NCBI GenBank assembly: GCA_024449915.1
Contig: JAMZAV010002235.1
Location: forward strand, 62,001-126,000
Reading direction: 5' to 3'
Origin: Sweltsa coloradensis
Taxonomy: Eukaryota > Arthropoda > Insecta > Plecoptera > Chloroperlidae
Length of the DNA stretch: 64,000 nucleotides
Part shown: positions 42,975-54,479 of the stretch, one piece after another
How positions within the stretch are numbered: position 1 is the stretch's first letter
How the letters are laid out: each line of letters begins with the position of its first letter
Notes under the pieces: model-generated
What the model was told of the DNA's origin: nothing
Seen by the model: only the letters and a program-made list of their open reading frames with translations
The model's database searches: none
Translations under genes and position numbers: made by a program

Positions 42975-44459
42975 ATTGTTAGCAATTACCTATCACTAGG
43001 GTTAGGGGTTACCCGTTACCGGTTACACCATTAACTGGAACTCAGATTTCTCCTTCTCATGACAATGATTTGAAAAACACATTTAACCTTATTAACCGTA
43101 TTTTACATTCATACATAGTTAACTAAATATCTTGGAGGCGCGAATAATCTTTGCCGTTGAAGCGCCCTAAAACTACTAATACTAATACTAATTAAGAAAT
43201 ATTAGGTGTTATGGAATGGACGTTATGGAATAGACATATGCTTAGGGACCAAGCTAAAGTGAGATAAAATGTTGAAATAATGGATTTCTTAAGGTTTTTT
43301 ACTGATTTGGTGAAACTAGATCTATCTATTACATTACTTTATTGGAATTATTACTGTTTTAGTTTGTTTTCTTGTTGAAAGTCTGTGAGGTTTAAGGGAA
43401 ACATATTTCATGCACCTCTATGAACAATAGTCTTAAATTTTTGGCTTAATTATTAATTTTGAAACTAATCAACTATTGCACATTATACACAATTAATCTG
43501 TTTAACACAATTGTATGGGTTACATTAGGTATTAATATTTTTACTTAGTAAATTTATTTTTTAAGTCGAGGGACATGGGTTGTGCAATAAATATGAGAAT
43601 GGCCCCTTTACATAAACATTTGTGCTCTGACAAGGTAATGGCGTATACAATACATGGTCCCTTACTTCTACCTTGAGCTAACATTTCTTGTTTCACAGTC
43701 ATATGAAATTACAGTTAAGTCAGTCAAACACTAAGATTATAGAAATATTCTTGTGACATGCCCCCCATTTTAAATAAAACAAAGATCATTGTATATGTTA
43801 CACATTGGTTTATACAGATCCAGTCCAAACCTAGTAATATTCTTTTTACTGAAGATAATTAATTGATTACTTCTCTAAAATTAATACACCTCGCAACCAT
43901 ATTTTTTAGTAAAGTAGGTGAAGATCATGATGCGTGATACAGTAATGCTCATAAATCAATGTTGTGTAATGAAAACAATTATACATAATAATAATTCTGC
44001 ATACAACAATCGTTGTACTCATTGATACAATAACATTTTTTACACAAACTTGCACATTTAAATGTCCAGGGACAGTTTTGCGGGACATAGGCTTCCAAGG
44101 AAATTTTACATTAAACGTTTAACAATTACTAAGTAACGGTAAAATAAAATGTAGGTGAAAACGGCAAAAGAAAGATTAAAGCATTATCATTCAGAATTTA
44201 GTGGATATATTATATTATGAAACTGTATTTAATTTTAACACCAAAGTGCTTGCTGTCTTCTTCGAAAACGGTTTAACACTTAAAACACTTTGCAATTAGA
44301 ATGGATACGACGCACAGAATACATTACGTTTTGCTTACGAGATTCAAATTAAGTCACAAGTAACTAGAACATAATTTTGACGCACACAACCAAGAATATG
44401 TCGAAAAAGAAGTATAAAATATGTGAAATAAAATAATGCATAAAATGTGTGTGTGTGCT

Positions 44460-44726
44460 CTAGTCTAGTATCGGTTCATAAATGTAAATAGCAATGACGA
44501 GTGGGTCTGGTTCCTCTGTTATCACTGCGTTCATCTGATCCCTACACATCGCTCTTGTGAGCATCCCCGATGTTGTGGCTAGTGATGCGGTGGGCTCGCT
44601 CCCCTGGTCGTCAAGCCGGCCGTCCATGTATGGGTCAGCCGGGTTGCCCCCAGGGTGCACGTGCCAGTCAATCAACGAGGGCCGCTGCCACCCGTGGTTG
44701 TAGCGCTCCAGAGTAGGTGTGCTCAC
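44460..44726 (-). CDS. Unrecognised short ORF, copy 2
   Basis: Duplicate of 35,140-35,406 with one substitution (SLVTT to SLATT). The family is unknown. Confidence 0.3.
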   Translation of the reverse strand: MSTPTLERYNHGWQRPSLIDWHVHPGGNPADPYMDGRLDDQGSEPTASLATTSGMLTRAMCRDQMNAVITEEPDPLVIAIYIYEPILD

Positions 44727-44973
44727 TTGCAGACATCTTCTTTTTGTTCAGTACCTACATTTGGATTAATTGTTGTTTGACGATCATACATCTGTCTGTC
44801 GACCAGTGACGTATCCAGGATTTAATAAAGGGGGGTTCTATCAATTAATTCATAGATATACCGAAGGCTAAGTGGAGGTCCGGGGGGCTGTCCCCCAGGA
44901 AAAATTCTTAAATGTAATTTTCGTGAAAATCTGTGCGTTTAAAGCATCACGATGACCAACTTTTTACCTACTA

Positions 44974-45494
44974 CTAGGAAAACGCTTAAGTCCCGCCGCG
45001 TTGTTGGATGAGCGTAATTGGTGCATTGAGCTACCATGTGTTATATGGATTTTCTGTTGTTCTGTGAAAAAATCATTACTTAGTTGAAGATTTTTTTTAA
45101 ATTTATTTAAATTTAATGAAAAATAAACTTTAATCTTTAATTTTTTTAATTAATCGTAATTTAAAAAAAGAAAAAAATCGTAAATTTTCAATGTTCATAA
45201 GAAATAGTTATTCGATTGTGCTCAAATTTCACAAGAATATATTAATTCATAAAATTAAGGTTCTGTGAAAAAATCATCAAAATCGGATAAAGCATGTAGG
45301 TGTTAAAAGTCGAAGAAATTTTTAAAAATAAAAAAAAATCGTAAAATTGCGATTTTGATGAGAAATAATTTTCCGATTGTGCTCAAAAACGTGGCAGTTC
45401 TAAGTTCAGAGATTTCGAAGACCTCCATAAAATTTCATCGCAATCGGATTATCGGTTTAGCCGGAATCGTGTTAACAAACAGACAAAAATACAG

Positions 45495-45526
<32 letters not shown>

Positions 45527-46033
45527 GGATTTTTTTCTCCAGTGTAGTGAAATGGAATCTTCGCTCCGCTCGCTCCGCTCGCTACGCTCATCCAATTAAT
45601 CGTAATTTAAAAAAGAAAAAAATCGTAAATTTTCAATTTTCATAAGAAATAGTTATTCGATTGTGCTCAAATTTCACAAGAATATATTAATTCATAAAAT
45701 TAAGGTTCTGTGAAAAAATCATCATAATCGGATAAAGCATGTAGGTGTTATAAGTCGAAGAAATTTTTAAAAAATCGAAAAAAATCGTAAAATTGCGATT
45801 TTGATGAGAAATAATTTTCCGATTGTGCTCAAAAACGTGGCAGTTCTAAGTTCAGAGATTTCGAAGACCTCCATAAAATTTCATCGCAATCGGATTATCG
45901 GTTTAGCCGGAATCGTGTTAACAAACAGACAAAAATACAGAAAAAAAAAAAAAAAAAAAAAAAAAAACATTCCGGATTTTTTTCTCCAGTGTAGTGAAAT
46001 GGAATCTTCGCTCCGCTCGCTACGCTCATCCAA
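44974..46033 (-). mobile_element. TTGGATGAGCG repeat, copy 2, with internal tandem duplication
   Basis: Ends are set by the empty site in copy 1, where TTTTTACCTACTA joins AAATCCTG directly (near 35,655). The element runs CTAGGAAAACGCTTAAGTCC to GCTACGCTCATCCAA, the reverse of the copy at 17,901. Two ~440-bp internal units (45,149-45,594 and 45,595-46,033) repeat, each with a long A-run and a CTTCGCTCCGCTCG end, so the terminal module is doubled. No target duplication is seen; the position is uncertain by about 3 bp because of CTACTA. No coding capacity is conserved. Confidence 0.8.
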
Positions 46034-47032
46034 AAATCCTGTTTTTAATCTACAAGTTTTCTCTTTCAAGGTAATTTTGGTGAAAGTGTGTTTCAAAGCA
46101 TCACAATGACCAGCTTTACTACTAAATACCTCTTTTGGTCAGCTGGTATAAATTGTCTTTAGTATTGAGATAAAATAGTAACTCTTTATTTTCCATTGAA
46201 ACTTTAAAGTGCATTTTCACGCTTTTTTGGGCAAAAGGTGGGGGGGGGGGGTTGTCCCACCCTCTCCTACCCCCTTGGATACGCCAATGCTGTTGACTGA
46301 GTCATCAAAGGGGACAACTTGTCGTTCTTCGGGCAATAGGAGCAAGGGCTTTCTTTACTTGTAAATCTAGCGTTCGCATGTGGACTGGCGCCAACCTTGG
46401 ACCCAAGGTCGAACCCCAGATCTCGGGATTGTCTCGTATAACGCAGGAGATTCATTTTGGCGACGTCAAAGGGAAATGCGATTTGGAATTATGTTTTCAT
46501 TACATATTTCCCATTCCTATGCATCGAGTCATTAGAGAATTTAGATGGAACCATAATATATTCATTTTATCGATGCTGAACTATTTCGTGTTCAGTTTAT
46601 ATACTAAGGTATACGTAAAGTTAGTCCCCCCGCCGGCGTGCGCAGAGATTTTGTAATGGGGGGGCCACAGCTCGCTGTACTGTGGCGGCGGATGGACAGG
46701 GTCTGGGGCTCAGCTCCAGCCGCCGAAGGCGAAACACTTTTGGGATTAACGTTTTTGGGGAAGGGCTTAAAAACGTTTTTGAGAGTAAGAATGACTATTA
46801 TTTACACATAATACCACAATATAAAACTATCTTAAAGTGAGATGATGAGAGAAAAAGGTGGGTATAAATGATTCGGAAAACTTGGTAGATATTTTTAATT
46901 TTTAATCAATAACTTTTAGTGAATTCTCATCGTATTTATGAGATATGATAACATTATGACAATGATGATAACTGTATAGCATTACAAAAAGAGGCGTCTT
47001 TACTGCCGTTGTAAGGACTTTGAAATTATCTA

Positions 47033-47413
47033 TTATACCCTCTTCTGATACAGACACAGCGAGATCTTGTTCAGTGTGAATAAGTAACAGTTTTGCAGGC
47101 GATCCAGCCGCGTAGTACTTCGTAGTCTTGTTAGCACATGCGCTACTTTCGAAAAAACTCTTTCACACGAACGAGTTACAGGTATAACGGAAAACTCTTT
47201 TAATACTTTAGTAAATGATTTTATGATGGTTTCTTTCCCAATGGCCCTTAAAAATTGAAGTAAAGAATGTGGGTCTCTTTCTTTAGGGATTGAAGCATCA
47301 CACGAAACAAGTCTTATCTCTGCCCTCAGTTCATCATTATCCACAATTAATGCACGTGACAATAAACGAACGTCACACGTGCCATGTGGCATATCCCAAT
47401 CGAAATTTGTCAC
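47033..47413 (-). pseudogene. hAT dimerisation region, copy 2
   Basis: As at 36,659, with a few substitutions (LLQFLRA, LQNCYLF). Here the upstream sequence runs without the (TATC)n retroposon into TGTTAGTTCGCG, giving the pre-insertion state of copy 1. Confidence 0.6.
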
Positions 47414-47963
47414 GACTTTTCGTCTACCACACGGACTCTGTTAGTTCGCGTTGTCATCGTCGTCGTCGTCAGGGATAATCAACGAGAGGAAGGGGGGTCC
47501 CCAACAACGACTACGATGAGTAGAATACTTCCCTACTTGTACCAGCTGATGTTTGCGAGATGGATTTTGCATATTTTCTCGCTATTTACTATATACAGAG
47601 GTGACCCTGGACCAAAGTCTTCAAGAACTTGATTATGAATACTACAATACACGTATAATATTAAAATGCTACATTTAGAAGTAGATTTAAGTACGAAAAA
47701 CCTTTACTCAGTGGCAAATATATTTCTATTTAGTAAGAACACAACAATAGGTGGCGTGGAACAGGGATGTAAAATATTACAAAGAGAGAAATACCAAAAT
47801 AGTTTTTTAAATCTCATAACGTAATATCAGAATTAAGCTACTTATGATTCGCATCAAAAAACTAGTTTACAATAAGCGTAATGTACATTTAAAAATGATT
47901 GAAAACATAAGGACGACACTGTCGCATAGGCAACAGCTTGTGTTCCTAGGGTACATCTCAGCC

Positions 47964-48336
47964 CTAGATGGCATCTGAGAAGAAATGGATAATTTTAACC
48001 TGTGGTGCAAGAACCTTAATGTCTTCGATTACAGGCTTCGGATGGGCCCAAATTGCAGCCGGGCTGTGATCGTTAGATGGTGAAATTGTACAAAAGGGAA
48101 TAGTTTCTTTTTCTTGTCCTGCCAAGTATACCATACCGGTATGGAGTGTTACTTGCGCTCTGGATCCACCAAAGTGATAAGACTGTACCTCTTCTGACAA
48201 CTTGCGACAATAATTTTCGGAAAAGTCACAGTGAATTGCCACTTCTTCCTCCGACAGGTTATGGACACATGATTTATATGCAGCATATTGCTGTCTTATA
48301 TTATAGATATTCCTTTTGAACGGGAGAATTGCCTTA
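47964..48336 (-). pseudogene. HCDFSENY transposase-like protein, copy 2, split by the fold-back element
   Basis: Identical in layout to the protein at 38,106. The frame is broken at AILPFKRN by the insertion at 48,337-51,420. The upstream remainder (ANTFNK, then GPISML) is at 51,421-51,580, where a 1-bp deletion against copy 1 (TTCTTTGAATCC for TTCTTTTGAATCC) also shifts the frame. Confidence 0.55.
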
Positions 48337-49085
48337 TAGTCCTTTGCATAACGAGAATGACAGTATAAAATTTGGGACAAAGGATGACATATATCAAATG
48401 AAAGCTTACGACGAGCACTTTTCAAAAAACCATGATATACCTCTGGCAAATCCAGCTTTCTATGTCAAAACCGAGGTCAAAGGTCAAATTTGTAATATTT
48501 TAATTAATTTTTAATGAAGTAACAGAAAATGTTTGAAACCTTCAATAAGCACTTTTAGGAAGAAAAATGTTACAATTTTTTAAAAAAATGAACATTACCC
48601 ACTTGACCTTTTTTGACCTTGATTGGGGTCGATTTCCCCAAATTGGTCAAATTGCGCAATTTCTGTCGATTTCTTGGACTATATAAATTATATACACGTA
48701 ATTACTTGTAAATTCTTTAAATTTAAGAGTTATAATCGTTATCACACTGTTTATATGGTATTCATTCAAAATGGCGGTCAAAGGTCAATAGGTAAGGATC
48801 GTCAAAATCCGTCAAATTACTAAAAGATTACTTGTGGGAATGTGGGTACTCTAAAGACGTAGAATTGAAATTGTAATAATAATTTAACAAAAGTGAATAA
48901 TAGTAGTACGTCATAGTCTTAATAAACATATTTATAGTATTTCTTCTTAGCTAATCAAGAAATAAGTCTTCAACGTTCAGGGAATTTTGGAATTGGTGTG
49001 CTGCTGTAACAAAATGAATGCATTTCTAAAACAAACATGATCATGTTCAGATCAGTGATATGATAAAGAATGATATGATGTTTTA

Positions 49086-50025
49086 CCTTAGTAGTCACTG
49101 TCCAAATCGTCGGGTGCATCATCTTTTGAATCACTGGAATTACCATGTTGGGTGCCAACATTAAAACAATCTTTCAGCTTACAAACATGGGTACACTTCA
49201 GTTGATTGGCCAAACACTCGCAAGTCGGCACCTTGCAAATACGGGAACAGTTGCAGGCTAGGAGATCCATGAAGGCCATAGGTGCTGGAGTTCCAACCTT
49301 CCACTCGATGCTCAGATCTCCTTCTGCCATGGTTTTCCATCCATAGCCACTTGGATCAGGAACATCAGGATTGGCTTCCAAGCAACGTATCCAGACCGCT
49401 GTTTGGTAGTTCGCTCGCAGGGTGTGAAGCAGTAGTCAGTCGTTACAAGGTGGTAACCGATCAGACTTGATATCTCCACACTTACTCCTAAAAAGCTCGT
49501 AGCGCAGTTGGTTGGCGCTTGATAGAGACGTAGTCAAACAGTACAGTTTAGAGACAAAATCCTCAAGTTTTATATTTTTATCGTTGGAAACTCTCCAGTC
49601 CTCACCCAGCTTGCTTATCTCGACACAGAAATGTGGATGTTTTTCATGGTATTCAAAGCTCACTTTTTTCCTTTACCACTGAAGGAGCTCACCGAGTCAC
49701 AACCAAATAGTGCATGGAGGCCAGGGAGGGCGTTGCATATTTCGAATCCCGACGAACTTGCTTGTTTTGACATATCAGCAAAGCGTGTTCGATTTTCGGT
49801 GCCTATTTTTAAGTACATTGCTATAATTATTCTGAAAGAAGCCCAAATGCTTGGAACTAAGACATCGGTGTCAGCTGAAACAATCACTGCTGATTTAAAC
49901 CCATTCACCGATGCATGCTTGGCGTGAAGAAGAATGCGAGTATCTGCTTCTTCATGTGAAGAAATCAGTTCTGTATTGATCGTTGAAATTCGACATATGC
50001 AACGCCCTTCCTGGCCTCCATGCAC
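49086..50025 (-). pseudogene. Fold-back element protein, left arm copy, with HEEADTR and GCDS motifs
   Basis: Reading outward from the spacer: ELISSHEEADTRILLHAKHA, SAVIVSADTDVLV, ALPGLHALFGCDSVSSFSGK, FCVEISKLGEDWRVSNDKNI, QLRYELFRSKCGDI, PSGYGWKTMAEGDLSIEWK and FMDLLACNCSRICKVPTCEC, then CTHVCKLKDC and an acidic end, DDAPDDLDSDY. HEEADTR....DTDVLV....GCD..S.F.GKGK resembles a PIN/FEN-like nuclease core, with acidic residues and a GCD turn. This is inference. The Cys-rich tail may bind zinc. The protein belongs to an unnamed repetitive invertebrate family. Frameshifts near 49,665 and 49,440; the N-terminus is absent. Confidence 0.6.
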
Positions 50026-50029
50026 TATC

Positions 50030-50648
50030 TGGATGTGACACGGTGAGCACCTTCAGTGGTAAAGAAAAAAGAGAGCTTTAAATTCCATGAAAAACATCCA
50101 CATTTCTGTGTCGAGATAAGCAAGCTGGGTGAGGACTGGAGAGTTTCTAACGATATAAATATAAAACTCGAGGATTTTGTCTGTAAACTGTTCTGTTTGA
50201 CTACGTCTCTATCAAGCGCCAACCAGCTGCGCTACGAGCTTTTTAGGAGTAAGTGTGGAGATATCAAGTCTGATCGGTTACCACATTGTACGACTGCCTA
50301 CTGCTTCACATCCTGCGAGCGAACTACCAAACAGCGGTCTGGATACGTTGCTTGGTAGCCAATCCTGATGTTCCTGATCCAAGTGGCTATGGATGGAAAA
50401 CCATGGCAGAAGGAGATCTGAGCATCGAGTGGAAGGCTGGAACTCCAGCACCTATGGCCTTCATGGATCTCCTAGCCTGCAACAGTTCCCGTATTAATTG
50501 CAAGATGCCGACTTGCGAGTGTTTGGCCAATCAACTGAAGTGTACCCATGCTTGTAAGCTGAAAGATTGTTCGAATGTCGGCACCCAGCATGGTAATTCC
50601 AGTAATTCAGAAGATGATGCACCCGACGATTTGGACAGTGACTACTAA
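50030..50648 (+). pseudogene. Fold-back element protein, right arm copy, C-terminal half only
   Basis: Begins in the GCDTVSTFSGK region and continues FHEKHPHFCVEISKLGEDWR, QLRYELFRSKCGDI, PSGYGWKTMAEGDLSIEWK and CSRINCKMPTCEC-type tail (here NSSRINCKMPTCEC) to DDLDSDY and a stop at 50,648. It shares the C-terminus of the left arm copy but has its own substitutions (KVGTP to KAGTP, CNCS to CNSS) and one in-frame stop near 50,072. The HEEADTR part exists only once, in the spacer. Confidence 0.6.
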
Positions 50649-52731
50649 GGTAAAACATTATTTCATACTTTATCATATCACTGATCTGAACATGATCATG
50701 TTTGTTTTAGAAATGCATTTATATTGTTACAGCAGCACACCAATTCCAAAGTACCCTGAACGTTGAAGACTTACAATATATTCAGTTATTTCTTAATTAG
50801 CTAAAAAGAAATACTATAAATACGTTTTATTAAGACTATGACGTACTACTATTATTCACTATTGTTAAATTATTATAACAATTTAAATTCTACGTCTTTA
50901 GAGTACCCACAAGTAATATTTTAGTAATTTTATGGATTTTGACGATCCTTACCTAATGACCTTTGACCGCCATTTTGAATGAATACCAATAAAACAGTGT
51001 GATAACGATTATAACTCTTAAATTTAAAGAATTTACAAGTAATTAAGTGTATATAATTAATATAAACCAAGAAATACGACAGAAATGGCGCAATTTGACC
51101 AATTTGGGGAAATCGACCTCAATCAAGGTCAAAAAAAGTCAAGTGGGTAATGTTCATATTTTTTAATAAATTTGTAACATTTATCTTCCTAAAAGTGATT
51201 ATTGAAGGTTTCAAACATTTTCTGTTACTTCATTAAAAATTAATTAAAATATTACAAATCTGACCTTTGACCTCGGTTTTGACACAGAAAGCTGGATTTG
51301 CCAGAGGTATATCATTGTTTTTTGAAAAGTGCTCGTCGTAAGCTTTCATTTGATGTATGTCATCCTTTGTCCCAAATTTTATACCGGTCATGCCTTTTTG
51401 GAGTGTTATGCAAAGGACTATTATTAAAGGTATTTGCCAGCATACTTATAGGCCCCTCCACAATTTCTTTGAATCCTTTTTGCATGTGCCAATTGTTACC
51501 TCTCCGTTTGGTAAACGCTTGGGATACTCGTGATCAATGCGTTCCCATGGGAACCACTAGGTTATGCTAAAGCCCCGCAGGAATTTTTTGAAATTGTTAA
51601 TTTTCAATGTGTGATTTGGTGCGTTTTAAGGCGTTTCAAGCCCACAACATGAGGACGAGAAAAGATTAAAGACTGTTGGTTTTGCCAACCTATAGATTAA
51701 AATACACAAATATAATATATTTTAGTTGACACATTTTATACAATATATTCGTTAACACACATGAACATGTCTGCGATGATGGTGAGAACGACTTTGAATC
51801 ATTATAGTGTAATGGTATCTCAGGGATGTACATGATTTGAGACATACAAATTTACAATACCGTCTATTGGTTACAATTCTCTACATCTCATAAAGTGTGT
51901 TGGTTAAATATTAAATACATTAAAACACATTTTGATATATATTATATAATCACATAACATGTATTTAAATATATGATACGAATTGCAGAATTTAAAATAA
52001 ATAACAAAAACACGACGAGAATGGTCTACGCGCGAAGTCCTCGAATATGCACTCACCATCGGCCGGCAGCGTGGGAGCATCGAGAGGGTGTGTGGCAGAC
52101 TCGCTGTACGCAGTTCCCGGGGTTGCTTCCATGCCCAGGCTTATTCTTGGGTAAGTTGACAGAAATCAACGACTTATTAAATGCTTGTTTTATACTTATT
52201 GGTTGGGCGAAATATACTAATCACAATGTAATGTACACAACAAAAGTGAAAATCAATATCTTACCTTATTAATTAAACCATTATATTGCCAGAAATCACG
52301 TGGAACTTATCCAGCAAGGGATTCAATCTTCAGTTTTCGGGCGGCCGACGAGAGCGGGCTCGCCACGATGTAAGGTTCGGAAATGTCCAGTCAGCTTCGG
52401 CTGCGCTCGCCACCTCGCGGGCGCTTCATTCGAATAATAGTTGCTGCTCACGAGTGGTGTGTGTGAAATGAACGAGATTAAGTGACATTTTGTGTTGTGT
52501 ATTTTAAAAACTAATAAAAACTAATATTTAAAAAATAATAATATGAGCGTCGCAGTCAACAAAACGACTTTAGCCTGAAGTACCATATGATTTAGTATTA
52601 ATTTCATTAAGTTTGGCAGATTACTAGGGAAGCATTGCTTCCCTTGCTTCCATGGACGGCACGCCACTGCTCTTAACAATAGAATTCAAGTCGTCATTGG
52701 CGAGTATATTAAGCTAACGCAGCTGACTAGT

Positions 52732-53196
52732 TTAAAACTTCAAGTTACTATGCTGCAAGCATGGGCAAGAATCTCTCCCCTCAACTCGAGTCTGAACCAT
52801 GTGGAAAGGTTTATATGGTACATATGCTGCATATGACAGATTTCCTCCTTCAGTCTTGTAGATTTTGTGTAGATTCTTTAGTGTGTCGACTAGGTATCGT
52901 TTTTGTTTTTTGATCTTGAACTTAGTTAAACATTCTTTTTTGCCTGCGGATGCACGTGAAATGTCATCTCGCTCGAAAAAGGTTTGGAGATCATTTTTAT
53001 TACGCTTCACTATACTTTTCTTCGACTTACTGAACCGTATAGCCTTCAGACCAAGGCTGAGAGCAGTAGATCTTTTAAGCTTGTTTACTTTTACAACTTT
53101 TCCAGATAGACATTTTTTCAACAATAGTCTCTCCTTACTTCCTGCGTTGGAATATTTATCTTTCAATGAATCTACCAGTACATTGTATTGAAACAA
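52732..53196 (-). pseudogene. Transposase-like protein N-terminal part (FFERDDISRASAGKK family)
   Basis: Reads FQYNVLVDSLKDKYSNAG, FFERDDISRASAGKKECLTK, KKQKRYLVDTLKNLHKIYK and ACLQHSNL-type end (RDSCPCLQHSNLKF). The order F.RDD.SR..AGK....KK.KRYL.DT.KNLH...... RD.C.C..H.N is known to me as the region preceding the HCDFSENY domain in the same repetitive invertebrate protein family. The partner domain lies downstream on the same strand at 51,580-51,421 and 48,336-47,964. A basic lead-in (PKSKTSHFVRNNL) sits upstream with a stop between. It stops at 52,732 without a clear donor. Confidence 0.5.
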
Positions 53197-53421
53197 TTTC
53201 CTTGCAACTGCTATCTTCTTTTAGGTGTTCTTCCTGGCAAGTTGTTCCTTACAAAATGACTAGTTTTTGACTTGGGCGTCATTTCTATATCAACAGGATT
53301 TGGCAAAATCGGGATTTTTTCTCTCTGTACAGTCGCTTTTCGTACTTTTCTTTGGATTTTATCAACGAACCTATCTCTTTTTTAAGCTTCAAATCTTCTT
53401 TATACATGGCAAAGCGATGTC

Positions 53422-53764
53422 ATCAAATTCCAACTTGCAACCTTCTCGTGGTTTGGCCCGTGATTAGGGGAGTTTTTCTCCCTGAAACTAATGGCGAGCT
53501 CTGGGTCGTCGTCGGGGAACTTTCCCCTTCCCTTTTGACTACTTCCCCGACGGCGACGACAATGACAACACGGACGGATGATGACACAGACGGAGACGAC
53601 CACGACGTGGGGGAACCCCTGCCCTCCCCACACGCTTGTGGCTGGTTCTGACCAGCACAGGTCTGTCCATCCCTTGTCCCCCCGCGTTATCCCTTATGTC
53701 CCTTCCTTCGTCTCGATTAGCCAAGATGCATGTATATGAGACGTAAAGCAATATCCAATCAATC
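53422..53764 (+). mobile_element. SINE-1 copy g, full length
   Basis: CATCAAATTCCAACTTGCAA to GTAAAGCAATATCCAATCAATC. It lies within the run of minus-strand transposase fragments, between the FFERDD piece and the Mutator C-terminus. No target duplication is recognisable. Confidence 0.85.
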
Positions 53765-53774
53765 TGGGTTTTCT

Positions 53775-54420
53775 TCAGCTTATTTGCGTTTCCTTTTCTG
53801 ATTTCTTGTTTTTGTTCTTGCTTCCTTTGTGATAAAGCAGCATGGCTTTGTCTGCTTTAGAAACTCGCAGAACATCAATTGCTCGGAGTTGGCGTATAGT
53901 GTTTACTCCCGTACTGATGCTCATTAATTCTTGCACCTTGACCCGCCCAATGTTGCCCTCATATAACAGCATCATGTACCCCAAGAAGCATAGTTTCAAA
54001 ACCAACAAAGACGGTTTTAGGGATGAGGCTTTTGACGCATTCATTGGGGTTCTGCGTTTGGCCATGTACACATTTAGGTAACAAATCCTCCCTACTTAAG
54101 TCGCGAAACGTTGGCTTGATTGTTTCCATGACTGCCAATGAAAGTGAGTGTTTTTGTACACAAGTGGTTTTATTGGCAACAGCTTTCTTGAAGCCACACA
54201 ACGAATCGGATCCATCAGGACAGAGACCGTGATTTGGAGCATTGTCAGTAGACAGTTTGTGGAAGTACGTTGCCTACACTGCCTCCCTCATACCATTTAC
54301 ATCACTGGCATTTCTTCTGTATTGCCAGCCCGTAGTTAGTTTGGATCTGGTCAATGTCAGCATCTGTTAGACAACCCTTCCCCCTTCCGCAACTTCCGCA
54401 TTGCTGGAGTGTCGACAAGC
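53775..54420 (-). pseudogene. Mutator-like transposase C-terminus (invertebrate type)
   Basis: Across several frames: KGCLTDADIDQIQTNYGLAI, then a variable part with STDNAPNHGLCPDGSDSLCG, VMETIKPTFRDLSREDLLPK and CVHGQTQNPNECVKSLI, then KTVFVGFETMLLGVHDAV and STGVNTIRQLRAIDVLRVS. LTD..I...Q.YYG.AIR, D.P.H.LCP....C and KP...DLS...LL.KC.HGKTQN.NE are the conserved end of the large Mutator-like proteins of hydra and arthropods. Frameshifts near 54,235, 54,060 and 53,990. The catalytic core is missing and is replaced upstream by a piggyBac-like piece. Confidence 0.65.
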
Positions 54421-54479
54421 GTCCACTTGTTGAATCTCGCCAACTGCTTCACAGGCCTAGAAGTTGCTTTCAAAAATTG

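Larger units (their letters stand above)
48337..51420. mobile_element. Fold-back DNA transposon with ~1.4-kb inverted arms and TTA target duplication
   Basis: Begins TAGTCCTTTGCATAAC and ends GTTATGCAAAGGACTA, flanked by TTA on both sides. Copy 1 reads GCCTTATTAAAGG at the empty site (38,470-38,482). The left arm 48,337-49,747 and right arm 49,988-51,420 are inverted copies; the 240-bp spacer is unique. Each arm ends an outward-reading gene (see 49,086 and 50,030), so the element is two 3' halves joined head to head. Arms differ by more than the two block copies do, so the fold-back form is older than this insertion. A 3-bp target site suggests a Harbinger- or CACTA-like mechanism, but neither TIR type matches. 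Confidence 0.88.

Noticed and set aside
44974..46033. Canonical Helitron
   Set aside because: The end -TAG and absence of target duplication fit, but there is no 5' TC, the target is T-T rather than A-T, and no clear 3' hairpin was found.
48337..51420. Assembly palindrome artefact (chimeric read folded back on itself)
   Set aside because: The arms differ by many substitutions, the spacer is unique, and TIRs, target duplication and a paralogous empty site are all present.
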